Assembly (NCBI RefSeq): GCF_016616885.1
Contig: NZ_CP067102.1
Span: forward strand, 5,980,501 to 6,044,500
Length of the DNA stretch: 64,000 nt
Direction: 5' to 3'
Source: Bradyrhizobium diazoefficiens
Lineage (GTDB): Bacteria; Pseudomonadota; Alphaproteobacteria; Rhizobiales; Xanthobacteraceae
Below are positions 1-7,200 of this stretch, piece after piece. Every line of letters begins with the position of its first letter. Position 1 is the stretch's first letter. The position numbers were made by a program, and so were the translations under genes. The notes beneath the pieces are model-generated. The model saw only the letters and a program-made list of their open reading frames with translations, did no database searches and was not told the origin of the DNA.

Positions 1-822
1 GCGGCCGGCGTGCTCGGTGATCCCAACAAGGTGCGTTACGTTTCGCTGACCGCGCAGAATCGCTTCACTGCGCTGCAATCAGGCGAGATCGACGTGCTCT
101 ACCGCAATTCCACGCAGACTTACTTGCGCGGCGTCACGCTGGGCCTGCGGCAGGGACCGATCAACTTCTACGACGGCCAGGGCTTTGTCGTGAAGAAGGA
201 CCTCGGCGTGAAGGAGCTGAAGGACCTCAAGGGCGCCACCGTTTGCGTTGCGCAAGGCACCACGCATGAGGTCACACTCGGCGATTACGGGCGCGCCAAC
301 GGCATCGACTGGAAGCCGCTGGTGTTCGACCGGGTCGACACCATGTATCAGACCTTCTTCGGTGGCCGTTGCGATGCCATGACCCAGGACGCCTCCGCGC
401 TTGCCGGTGCCGTGACCACCGCAGCGCCGAACCCCGCCGACTACGTCGTGCTGCCGCAGACCATCAGCAAGGAGCCGCTCGGGCCCTTCACCCGCAACGG
501 CGACGAGGTCTGGAGCGACATCATCACCTGGCTGCATTACGGCCTGATCGAAGCCGAGGAGCTCGGCGTGACGCAGGCCAATGTCGACGAGATGACGAAG
601 TCGCAGACGCCCGCGATCCAGCGGCTATTGGGCGCCTCCGGCGATCTCGGCTCGCGGCTTGGGCTCGACAACAAATGGTTGGCCACCGCGATCAAGGCCA
701 CCGGGAATTACGGCGAGATCTACGAGCGCAATGTCGGCAAGGCGAGCCCGCTCAAGCTCGAGCGCGGCCTCAACGGCCTCTGGAGCAAGGGCGGCTTGAT
801 GTACGCGCTGCCGTTCAAGTAG
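1..822 (+). CDS. Amino-acid ABC transporter substrate-binding protein, 5' end missing
   Basis: The reading frame is open from the first base of the window, so the start and signal peptide lie upstream and about 273 C-terminal residues remain. The sequence resembles the periplasmic general L-amino-acid binding protein (AapJ/BztA type, SBP_bac_3 fold). Visible features are an LQSGEIDVLYRN segment, a QGTTHE segment and a FFGGRCDAMTQD segment typical of that group, and a C-terminal YALPFK. The family usually has about 340 residues, so roughly a fifth is missing. It would bind amino acids in the periplasm and deliver them to a membrane permease. No permease gene follows, so either it is an orphan or its partners lie upstream of the window. 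Family assignment is from the protein sequence; substrate is inference. Confidence 0.85.
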   Translation, partial: AAGVLGDPNKVRYVSLTAQNRFTALQSGEIDVLYRNSTQTYLRGVTLGLRQGPINFYDGQGFVVKKDLGVKELKDLKGATVCVAQGTTHEVTLGDYGRANGIDWKPLVFDRVDTMYQTFFGGRCDAMTQDASALAGAVTTAAPNPADYVVLPQTISKEPLGPFTRNGDEVWSDIITWLHYGLIEAEELGVTQANVDEMTKSQTPAIQRLLGASGDLGSRLGLDNKWLATAIKATGNYGEIYERNVGKASPLKLERGLNGLWSKGGLMYALPFK

Positions 823-833
823 ACACACACGTA

Positions 834-949
834 TGTCCCGGACGCGCTGCAGCGTGCAACGCTGCTGCGCTGAGCCGGGACCCAGCGGCCACGATGGGCC
901 CCGGCTCTGCAGCGCAATACTGCGCATTGCGCTGCGTCCGGGGCACGAG
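834..949. repeat. Long imperfect inverted repeat after the binding-protein gene
   Basis: The space between the first two genes is filled by a nested palindrome. The outer arms begin TGTCCCGGACGC near 834 and return as GCGTCCGGGGCA ending near 945. The inner arms are GAGCCGGGACCCA and TGGGCCCCGGCTC. A transcript would fold into a long GC-rich hairpin. Similar elements are scattered between genes in Bradyrhizobium genomes (recalled, not searched). It may act as a transcription end or mRNA stabiliser for the upstream gene. Confidence 0.6.
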
Positions 950-968
950 ACCTAGGTACTCACATTCA

Positions 969-1619
969 ATGACAAAGCCCCCTCGCATCGCCCTGATCCA
1001 CGCCCTCAAGCATTCCATCGCCCCGATCGAGGCGGCGTTCGCTAAGGCGTGGCCGGCGGCGCGGCTGATGAACCTGCTCGACGACAGCCTGTCGGCGGAT
1101 CTGGCGCGCGGCGGCACGCTCAACGATGCCATGACCGAGCGCTTCCTCGCGCTCGGCGATTATGCGGCCGCGACCGGGGCGAACGCGATCCTGTTCACCT
1201 GCTCGGCCTTCGGTCCCTGCATCGAGGCGGTCGCGCGGGCGCATGCGCCGATGCTGGTGCTGAAGCCGAACGAAGCCATGATCGAACGGGCCGTGACGAT
1301 GGGCAAGAAGATCGGCCTGCTCTCGACCTTTCCACCGACGCTGGTCTCGATGCCGCCGGAGTTTCCGGCCTCCGTCCAAATCGTACCGAAGCTTGCCGAG
1401 GGTGCACTGGCTGCACTCGATCGCGGCGACCGCGCTATGCATGACCGGCTGATCGTCGAGGCGTCAAAGGATTTGCGTGATTGCGACGTCATCGCGCTGG
1501 CCCAGTTCAGCATCGCGTCAACCGCTCCGCTCGTCGCGGAAGCCACCAGCCGCCCCGTCGTGACGACCCCGGATAGCGCGGTCGAAAAGCTGATGAAGTT
1601 GCTGAAGGCGAAGGCTTAA
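969..1619 (+). CDS. Aspartate/glutamate/hydantoin racemase-family protein
   Basis: This is a 216-residue protein of the Asp/Glu racemase superfamily, which normally uses two cysteines for proton transfer at a carbon next to a carboxylate. The first conserved cysteine is present in ILFTCSAFGPC (C78, with a further Cys at 84). At the second site the sequence reads VIALAQFSIAS, so no cysteine is present where one is expected; C172 lies a few residues earlier, before the strand. It may therefore not be a classical two-base racemase. Related proteins of the maleate isomerase and arylmalonate decarboxylase branch also vary here. The ATG at 969 was chosen because the family begins with an IALIHA strand straight after it. 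Its stop codon overlaps that of the converging TetR gene. Confidence 0.75.
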   Translation: MTKPPRIALIHALKHSIAPIEAAFAKAWPAARLMNLLDDSLSADLARGGTLNDAMTERFLALGDYAAATGANAILFTCSAFGPCIEAVARAHAPMLVLKPNEAMIERAVTMGKKIGLLSTFPPTLVSMPPEFPASVQIVPKLAEGALAALDRGDRAMHDRLIVEASKDLRDCDVIALAQFSIASTAPLVAEATSRPVVTTPDSAVEKLMKLLKAKA

Positions 1620-2263
1620 GCGCCCGCCTTCTTACGACGCTGCGCATCCCTGATCGCGACGACGAGCGCCGCCTTCGTCTCGTTCACAAAATCCTCGACC
1701 AGTTCCTCGCGCGTGGCATGCGCGGCCTCGCCGGTGAACAGGCCCTGCTCGGCCAGCATCACGACGCCGTGCAGTGCGGCCCAAATCTTGAGCGCTTGCC
1801 GCTCGCGCAGATAGCCGACCGCGGGCGCCTCCAAGGCTTCGATCACGAGGGCGAAAGTTTCGCGCGTGGCTTCGTGCAGTTCGCTTCCCTTGGCAGCGCA
1901 CGACACGGTGCGGGACGCGAACATCAAGCGGTAGATGCCATTGCGGCGCAGACCGAAATCAAGCGTTGCCTGTGCCAGTCGCGACAGTTTTGATTGCCTG
2001 GACGGCTTTGCCATCGCATCGCGAAGGATCGCGCTGAGCTGCCGGAACGCCTCCGCTGTCACCGCCGCCAGCAGCGCCTCGCGATCGGCGAAATGCCGAT
2101 ACGGCGCTGGTTGCGAGACGCCGAGCTGCTTTGCCAGCGCCTTGATGCTGATCGCCTCGGCGCCGCCCTGCTCAGCCTCGCGTAACGCAGCCTTGATCAA
2201 GGCGTCGCGGAGATCGCCATGGTGGTAGGTGTTCTCGGGCTTGCGAGCGAGTTGTGAACGCAT
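1616..2263 (-). CDS. TetR/AcrR-family transcriptional regulator
   Basis: This is a 215-residue TetR-type repressor. The N-terminal helix-turn-helix is clear: YHHGDLRDALIKAAL, then ISIKALAKQLGVSQPAPYRHF at about residues 38-60, followed by a divergent ligand domain resembling the TetR_C_33/WHG group. The frame runs open upstream to 2692, but the ATG at 2263 puts the helix-turn-helix at the usual distance from the N-terminus. It is transcribed away from the ferredoxin/P450 cassette across a 155-bp gap that holds a 16-bp palindrome, so it probably represses that cassette and itself. The ligand cannot be predicted. Its last base pairs overlap the stop of the racemase-family gene. Confidence 0.88.
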   Translation of the reverse strand: MRSQLARKPENTYHHGDLRDALIKAALREAEQGGAEAISIKALAKQLGVSQPAPYRHFADREALLAAVTAEAFRQLSAILRDAMAKPSRQSKLSRLAQATLDFGLRRNGIYRLMFASRTVSCAAKGSELHEATRETFALVIEALEAPAVGYLRERQALKIWAALHGVVMLAEQGLFTGEAAHATREELVEDFVNETKAALVVAIRDAQRRKKAGA

Positions 2264-2290
2264 GTTACGGCGAAGCCTATAAGTTTGCGC

Positions 2291-2320
2291 TTGACAGGGG
2301 AAGCTTGTCGCGAATGTAAT
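2291..2320 (+). promoter_or_regulatory. Candidate sigma-70-type promoter for the ferredoxin/P450 cassette
   Basis: A perfect TTGACA at 2291-2296 is followed after 18 bases by TGTAAT at 2315-2320. This lies 99 bases before the ferredoxin start and just upstream of the palindrome at 2339. The -10 match is moderate, so the call is tentative. Confidence 0.35.
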
Positions 2321-2338
2321 AGCATATAACTTAGAATA

Positions 2339-2354
2339 TGCGGCAAATGCCGCA
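2339..2354. promoter_or_regulatory. Palindromic candidate operator for the TetR regulator
   Basis: Perfect 7-bp arms TGCGGCA and TGCCGCA are separated by AA. The site lies in the divergent tetR-ferredoxin intergenic region just downstream of the candidate promoter, where a bound repressor would block transcription. TetR-family dimers bind inverted repeats of this size; the assignment to this regulator is by position only. Confidence 0.45.
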
Positions 2355-2418
2355 GATAATATTGACAAGAGGAGCGCGCCGCCCTTCGGGCCACGCGCAT
2401 ACGACCGAGGGAGCCGCA

Positions 2419-2628
2419 ATGGCAGAACGACTGAAAGTTCATGTCGATCCCGACAAATGCCAGGGTCACGCGCGTTGCAAGGCGCTGGCGCCGGAGCTGT
2501 TCGAGCTCGATGAATACGGCAACGCCCACGAGGCCGGAGACGGCACGGTTCCGCCGGGCCTCGAAGGCAAGGCCTGGCTTGCCAAATCCAACTGCCCGGA
2601 AATCGCGATCGATGTGATCGAGGAGTAG
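2419..2628 (+). CDS. [3Fe-4S]-type ferredoxin, probable P450 redox partner
   Basis: This is a 69-residue ferredoxin of the short actinobacterial/rhizobial P450-partner type. Cysteines sit at C14 (DKCQGHARC), C20 and C59 (NCPEIAI). The second cysteine of the usual CxxCxxC motif is replaced, giving CX5C plus a distal CP, the pattern of a 3Fe-4S cluster. The frame opens earlier at 2338, but the ATG at 2419 has a GAGGGA ribosome site and starts directly at the ferredoxin fold. It would carry single electrons from a reductase to the P450 78 bases downstream. No ferredoxin reductase is encoded in the cassette, so one must be supplied from elsewhere. Confidence 0.92.
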   Translation: MAERLKVHVDPDKCQGHARCKALAPELFELDEYGNAHEAGDGTVPPGLEGKAWLAKSNCPEIAIDVIEE

Positions 2629-2706
2629 CGCGGCCCCTGCCCGCGCGCCTTCGCGTGCCTTCAGCGAACACGAGCCCCAAGGGGATTTTCAAGGGATTTT
2701 TCTGCC

Positions 2707-3927
2707 ATGTCCGACGTCAGCCAGCCCGCCGCTCATCCGCCCGTGACCGACTGGGTCAACGACTTCGACCACACCGATCCGCAATGGACGGATGATCCCT
2801 TCCCGATCTGGGAAGAGCTGCGCGCCGCGAGCCCGGTCGTGCATACCGAGCGCTTCCTCGGCTGCTACATGCCGACGACCTATGAGGCGGTGCGCGAGAT
2901 CGCCAACGACACCGAGCATTTTTCGTCGCGCCGCATCATCGTCCGCGACGTGCGTCCCGAGGTCGCGAGGAATGCGGCGCCGCCGATCACCTCCGATCCG
3001 CCGGTGCACAAGCCAGCCAAGCAATTGCTGCTGCCGCCCTTCACCCCGGATGCGATGAAGAAGCTCGAGCCGCGGATGCGCGCGATCTGCAACGAGCTGA
3101 TCGACGGGTTCATCACCGACGGCAAGGTCGACGCAGCCGCGCGTTACAGCAAATACATCCCGGTTCAGGCGATCGCACACATGCTCGGCATTCCCGAGAG
3201 CGACAGCGATCTCTTCATCAACTGGATCCACATGATCCTGGAGCTCGGCATCAAGGACGAGAATAAGCTGCTGCAGGCAGTGCAGGAGATGAGCGACTAT
3301 TTCAGGGCGCAGATCGAGGAGCGTAGGTCGAAGCCGACTGACGACCTGATCTCCTACCTCATGAATGCCAAGGACAAGGAAGGCCAGCCGCTGGAGGAGT
3401 CGCACGTGCTGGGCTCGCTGCGGCTGCTCCTGATCGCCGGCATCGATACCACCTGGAGCGCGATCGGCTCCTCGCTCTGGCATCTCGCCCGGACGCCAGC
3501 CGACCGCGAGCGGCTGATCGCCGAGCCCGGGTTGATCCCGATCGCCGTGGAGGAGCTGCTGCGGGCCTATTCGCCGGTGACCATGGCCCGCGAGGTCGTC
3601 AAGGAGACCACGATCTCGGGCTGCCCGGTCAAGGCGGGCAATATGGTGCTGCTGTCCTTCCCGGCCGCCAACCGCGATCCCAAAATGTTTCCCGACGCTG
3701 ACAAGGTCGTGATCGACCGGCGGGAGAATCGCCATGCCGCCTTTGGCCTCGGCATCCACCGCTGCGTCGGTTCCAATCTCGCACGCATGGAGATGCAGGT
3801 TGCGCTGGAGGAGTGGCTGAAGCGGATCCCGGACTTCCGGCTTGATCCGGCAGGCACCGTGACCTGGTCGCAGGGCACGGTGCGGGGCCCCCGCCAGTTG
3901 CCATTTTTGCTCGGAAAGGCGATGTAG
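2707..3927 (+). CDS. Cytochrome P450 (soluble, class I type)
   Basis: This is a 406-residue soluble bacterial P450 monooxygenase. The oxygen-activating I helix reads AGIDTTW, the K-helix ExxR is EELLR, and the haem loop is FGLGIHRCVG with the thiolate ligand at C353 (codon at 3763). No N-terminal membrane anchor is present, as expected for a class I enzyme reduced by the ferredoxin just upstream. It heads a tight run with a symporter, a Mo-cofactor oxidoreductase and a hydrolase-OsmC fusion, which suggests oxidation of an imported compound. I cannot assign the CYP family number or the substrate from sequence alone. Confidence 0.93.
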   Translation: MSDVSQPAAHPPVTDWVNDFDHTDPQWTDDPFPIWEELRAASPVVHTERFLGCYMPTTYEAVREIANDTEHFSSRRIIVRDVRPEVARNAAPPITSDPPVHKPAKQLLLPPFTPDAMKKLEPRMRAICNELIDGFITDGKVDAAARYSKYIPVQAIAHMLGIPESDSDLFINWIHMILELGIKDENKLLQAVQEMSDYFRAQIEERRSKPTDDLISYLMNAKDKEGQPLEESHVLGSLRLLLIAGIDTTWSAIGSSLWHLARTPADRERLIAEPGLIPIAVEELLRAYSPVTMAREVVKETTISGCPVKAGNMVLLSFPAANRDPKMFPDADKVVIDRRENRHAAFGLGIHRCVGSNLARMEMQVALEEWLKRIPDFRLDPAGTVTWSQGTVRGPRQLPFLLGKAM

Positions 3928-3960
3928 GCGCCCAGACATAGGATTTCTGGGAGGCCGGAC

Positions 3961-5283
3961 GTGACAGAGCAAGCAATCAAACCGGCCTCCGACCGCATTG
4001 ACATCGCCGACGCCGAGCGCCGGATCAAGGCGATCTTGATCGGCTCGATCGGTAACCTCGTCGAATGGTACGACTTCTACGCCTATACGGCGTTCGCGCT
4101 TTATTTCGCCCCGGCGTTTTTCCCCGGCAACGACCCCGTCGTCCAGCAATTGAACGTCGCCGTGGTGTTCGCGGCGACCTTTCTGATGCGGCCGCTGGGC
4201 GGCTGGTTGTTCGGCTATATCGCCGACCATTTCGGGCGGCGGATCTCGCTGACGCTGTCGGTCGTCTTCATGTGCTTCGGTTCGCTGATCATCGCGCTGA
4301 CGCCGACCTATGCGACGATCGGCTTTGCCGCCCCGCTGATCCTGGCGCTGGCCCGCGTGATCGAGGGCCTCAGCCTCGGCGGCGAATATGGCGCCAGCGC
4401 GACCTATCTCAGCGAGGTCGCCGATCCCAAGCATCGCGGCTTCTATTCGAGCTTTCAATACGTCACGCTGATTGGCGGTCAGCTCACCGCGATCATCGTG
4501 CTGCTGCTCCTGCAAAAGGTCTTCCTCACGCCCGACGAGCTCAAGACCTGGGGCTGGCGTATCCCGTTCGCGATCGGCGCGGCGCTTGCGATCTTTGCCG
4601 CAGTGATGCGGCGCAATCTGCAAGAGACTGAGGTGTTCGAGGAAGCCAGGAAAGTGGTGAAGCCGACCGGCTCAATCACCAATTTGCTGCGCTATCCGCG
4701 CGAGCTGCTTTTGGTGGTCGGCCTCACCGCCGGCGGTACCGCGGCGTTCTACACCTTCACCACCTACATGCAGACCTTCGTCAAGCTGTCGGTCGGGCTG
4801 ACCGAAGACCAGACCACCTTCGTGATCTTCGGCACGCTGATCTTCGCGACCATCCTGCAGCCGATCTATGGCGCGATCTCCGACAGGATCGGCCGCAAGC
4901 CGCTGCTGATCTTCTTCGGCGTCGCCGGCACGCTCGCAACCGTGCCGCTCCTGATGACGCTGAAAGAGACCAAATCGCCTTTCATGGCGTTCATCCTGAT
5001 CTGCGCCGCCTGGCTGTTCGTCGCCGGCTACACCTCGATCAACGCGGTGGTAAAGGCCGAGTTGTTCCCGACCAACGTCCGCGCCCTCGGCGTCGGCCTG
5101 CCCTATGCCATCACGGTCTCGATCTTCGGCGGCACGGCGCCGGCGATCGCGCTCTATTTCAAGAGCATCGGGCACGAGGAATGGTTCTACTATTATCTCG
5201 CCGGCGTGATCTGCCTGTCGCTGATCATCTACTCCACCATGCGCGACACCAAAACTGCCTCCGCGATGCATCGCCACGAGTAG
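3961..5283 (+). CDS. MFS transporter, metabolite:H+ symporter (MHS) family
   Basis: This is a 440-residue, 12-helix inner-membrane transporter of the MHS branch of the major facilitator superfamily (KgtP, ProP, ShiA relatives). Diagnostic segments are GNLVEWYDFYAYT in helix 1, a GYIADHFGRR loop between helices 2 and 3, and RVIEGLSLGGEYG in helix 4. These proteins import carboxylates, betaines or similar small anions with protons. The GTG at 3961 is the likely start, with a GGGAGG ribosome site 6-7 bases before it. It follows the P450 by 33 bases and the next gene by 3, so it probably imports the compound the cassette degrades. Confidence 0.9.
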   Translation: MTEQAIKPASDRIDIADAERRIKAILIGSIGNLVEWYDFYAYTAFALYFAPAFFPGNDPVVQQLNVAVVFAATFLMRPLGGWLFGYIADHFGRRISLTLSVVFMCFGSLIIALTPTYATIGFAAPLILALARVIEGLSLGGEYGASATYLSEVADPKHRGFYSSFQYVTLIGGQLTAIIVLLLLQKVFLTPDELKTWGWRIPFAIGAALAIFAAVMRRNLQETEVFEEARKVVKPTGSITNLLRYPRELLLVVGLTAGGTAAFYTFTTYMQTFVKLSVGLTEDQTTFVIFGTLIFATILQPIYGAISDRIGRKPLLIFFGVAGTLATVPLLMTLKETKSPFMAFILICAAWLFVAGYTSINAVVKAELFPTNVRALGVGLPYAITVSIFGGTAPAIALYFKSIGHEEWFYYYLAGVICLSLIIYSTMRDTKTASAMHRHE

Positions 5284-5286
5284 CTC

Positions 5287-5946
5287 ATGGCCGACGAGAC
5301 ACCATCAGATAGCAAGCTGACACGCACCAAGGAGAAATGGGCGCGCGAAGGCCGCTTTCTCTCCGGCAAGATCGTGCGTCCGGAAGACCAACGCCTACCG
5401 CCGGGCCAGCACCTGACCAAGGATTGGCCGGTGCTCGATCTCGGCGTCATGCCGCCCGTGTCGCGCGATCGCTGGCGGCTCGACGTCTACGGCGCGATCG
5501 AAAATCCCGTGTTCTGGACTTATGCCGAGTTCGCGGCGCAGAAGCAGGACCGGTTCACCTCCGACGTCCATTGCGTGACGACCTGGTCGCGTTACGACAA
5601 TGAGTGGGAAGGGCTCGCGACGCGCGAGCTGCTCGCCGCCTGCCAGCCGCGTGACGATGCGCGCTTCGTCGTACTGCACTCCTACGATGGCTACACCACC
5701 AACCTTGCGCTGGAAGACTTTGCAGCCGAGGACGCGCTGCTCGCCCATAGCTGGTCAGGGCAGCCGCTGTCGGACGAGCATGGCGGCTCGGTGCGGCTTG
5801 TCGTGCCGCATCTCTATTTCTGGAAGAGTGCCAAATGGCTCCAGGCGATCGAATTTGTGACCGAGGATGCGCCGGGCTTTTGGGAAGTCCGCGGCTATCA
5901 TAACCGCGGCGATCCCTGGGCCGAGCAGCGCTATTCGGCCGACTAG
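5287..5946 (+). CDS. Sulfite-oxidase-like molybdopterin oxidoreductase, cytoplasmic
   Basis: This is a 219-residue member of the oxidoreductase molybdopterin-binding family related to sulfite oxidase and MsrP/YedY. The segment DVHCVTTWS contains C96, the expected cysteine ligand to molybdenum, followed by the cofactor-binding region WEGLATRELL and a C-terminal GYHNRGDPWAEQRY. It has no Tat signal and no dimerisation domain, so it should act in the cytoplasm. Small proteins of this kind are usually annotated only as sulfite oxidase-like. Its position 3 bases after the symporter and 26 before the OsmC fusion argues for a shared pathway. The substrate is unknown; sulfur or N-oxide chemistry is possible. 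Confidence 0.85.
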   Translation: MADETPSDSKLTRTKEKWAREGRFLSGKIVRPEDQRLPPGQHLTKDWPVLDLGVMPPVSRDRWRLDVYGAIENPVFWTYAEFAAQKQDRFTSDVHCVTTWSRYDNEWEGLATRELLAACQPRDDARFVVLHSYDGYTTNLALEDFAAEDALLAHSWSGQPLSDEHGGSVRLVVPHLYFWKSAKWLQAIEFVTEDAPGFWEVRGYHNRGDPWAEQRYSAD

Positions 5947-5972
5947 GGTCAAGCAAGAACGGGGGGAAGCCC

Positions 5973-7196
5973 ATGCCGACGGAACGCTTTCTATTCACCG
6001 GCGAAGGCGGTCATCAGCTCGCGGCGGCGCTGGAGCTGCCGGATGGCGAGCCCGTAGCTTTCGCGCTGTTCGCGCACTGCTTCACCTGCGGCAAGGACAC
6101 GCTCGCCGCCAAACGCATCTCGGTCGCGCTCGCGGCCAGGGGCATAGCGGTGCTGCGCTTCGACTTCACCGGGCTCGGCTCCAGCGAAGGCGATTTTGCC
6201 AATTCGACGTTCTCCTCCAACATCGCCGACCTCGTCCGTGCCGCCGATCATCTGCGTGCAACCCGCAAGGCGCCATCGATCCTGATCGGCCACAGCCTTG
6301 GCGGCGCCGCGATCCTGGCGGCGGCCGGAAAGATTCCGGAGGCCAAGGCAGTCGCGACCATCGCGGCGCCGTCCGATCCCGCTCACGTCACCGGTCTCTT
6401 CAAAGAGCATCTCGACAACATCCGCACGCAGGGGGAAGTCGAAGTCTCGCTCGCGGGCCGCCCGTTCCGGATCAAGCGCGAATTCCTCGACGACGTCGTC
6501 GAGCACCGGCTGATGAACGACGTCACGGGCCTGCACAAAGCGCTGCTGGTAATGCATTCGCCGGTCGACGATACCGTCGGCATCGACAATGCGACCAAGA
6601 TCTTCGTTGCGGCGAAGCACCCCAAGAGCTACGTCTCGCTCGACCATGCGGATCATCTGCTGACGAAACCAGCGGACGCGCTTTACGCGGCAGACGTGAT
6701 CGCGGCCTGGGTCAGCCGATATGTTGATACGGCAAAGCCTGCGAAGGCGATGGATCTCGCCGAAGAACCTCGCAAGGTGGTGGTGCAGGAGACCCGCAAG
6801 AGCAAGTTCAACCAGATCGTCACCGTTGGGCCGCATCATCTCGTTGCGGACGAACCGGTCGCCGCCGGCGGTGAGGATGCCGGTCCCGGGCCTTATGACT
6901 TCCTGCTCGCCGGTCTCGGCGCCTGCACCTCCATGACCATGCGCCTCTATGCCGATCGCAAGTCGCTGCCGCTCGACCGCGTCACCGTCACGCTGAAGCA
7001 TTCCAAAATCTACGCCAAGGACTGCGCGGAGTGCGAGACGCGGGACGGCATGCTCGACCAGATCGAGCGCGACATCGCAATCGACGGTGCGCTCGACGCC
7101 GAGCAGCGCAAGAAGCTGATGGAGATCGCCGACAAATGTCCGGTGCACCGGACGTTGACCTCGGAGATCCGCATCGTCACCAAGGCGGTGGACTAG
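5973..7196 (+). CDS. Alpha/beta hydrolase fused to OsmC-like peroxiredoxin domain
   Basis: This is a 407-residue two-domain protein. Residues 1-255 are an alpha/beta hydrolase with the nucleophile elbow GHSLGG (S108) and a late HADH-like segment (DHADHLL). Residues 270-407 are an OsmC/Ohr domain with the two redox cysteines C318 (GLGACTSMTM) and C389 (DKCPVHRTL). OsmC proteins reduce organic hydroperoxides or handle reactive sulfur. The same fusion occurs in other proteobacteria, so it is not a local accident. As the last gene of the cassette it could hydrolyse an ester or thioester product and detoxify peroxides formed by the P450. That role is inference. Confidence 0.9.
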   Translation: MPTERFLFTGEGGHQLAAALELPDGEPVAFALFAHCFTCGKDTLAAKRISVALAARGIAVLRFDFTGLGSSEGDFANSTFSSNIADLVRAADHLRATRKAPSILIGHSLGGAAILAAAGKIPEAKAVATIAAPSDPAHVTGLFKEHLDNIRTQGEVEVSLAGRPFRIKREFLDDVVEHRLMNDVTGLHKALLVMHSPVDDTVGIDNATKIFVAAKHPKSYVSLDHADHLLTKPADALYAADVIAAWVSRYVDTAKPAKAMDLAEEPRKVVVQETRKSKFNQIVTVGPHHLVADEPVAAGGEDAGPGPYDFLLAGLGACTSMTMRLYADRKSLPLDRVTVTLKHSKIYAKDCAECETRDGMLDQIERDIAIDGALDAEQRKKLMEIADKCPVHRTLTSEIRIVTKAVD

Positions 7197-7200
7197 CGCG

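Noticed and set aside
2362..2367. Second TTGACA upstream of the ferredoxin gene
   Set aside because: No acceptable -10 element lies 16-18 bases downstream; the sequence there is GC-rich.
2689..4623. A 644-codon minus-strand open frame over the first P450 and symporter genes
   Set aside because: It is antisense to two clearly recognised proteins, is rich in His/Arg/Asp low-complexity sequence and has no family features; GC-rich codon bias creates such frames.
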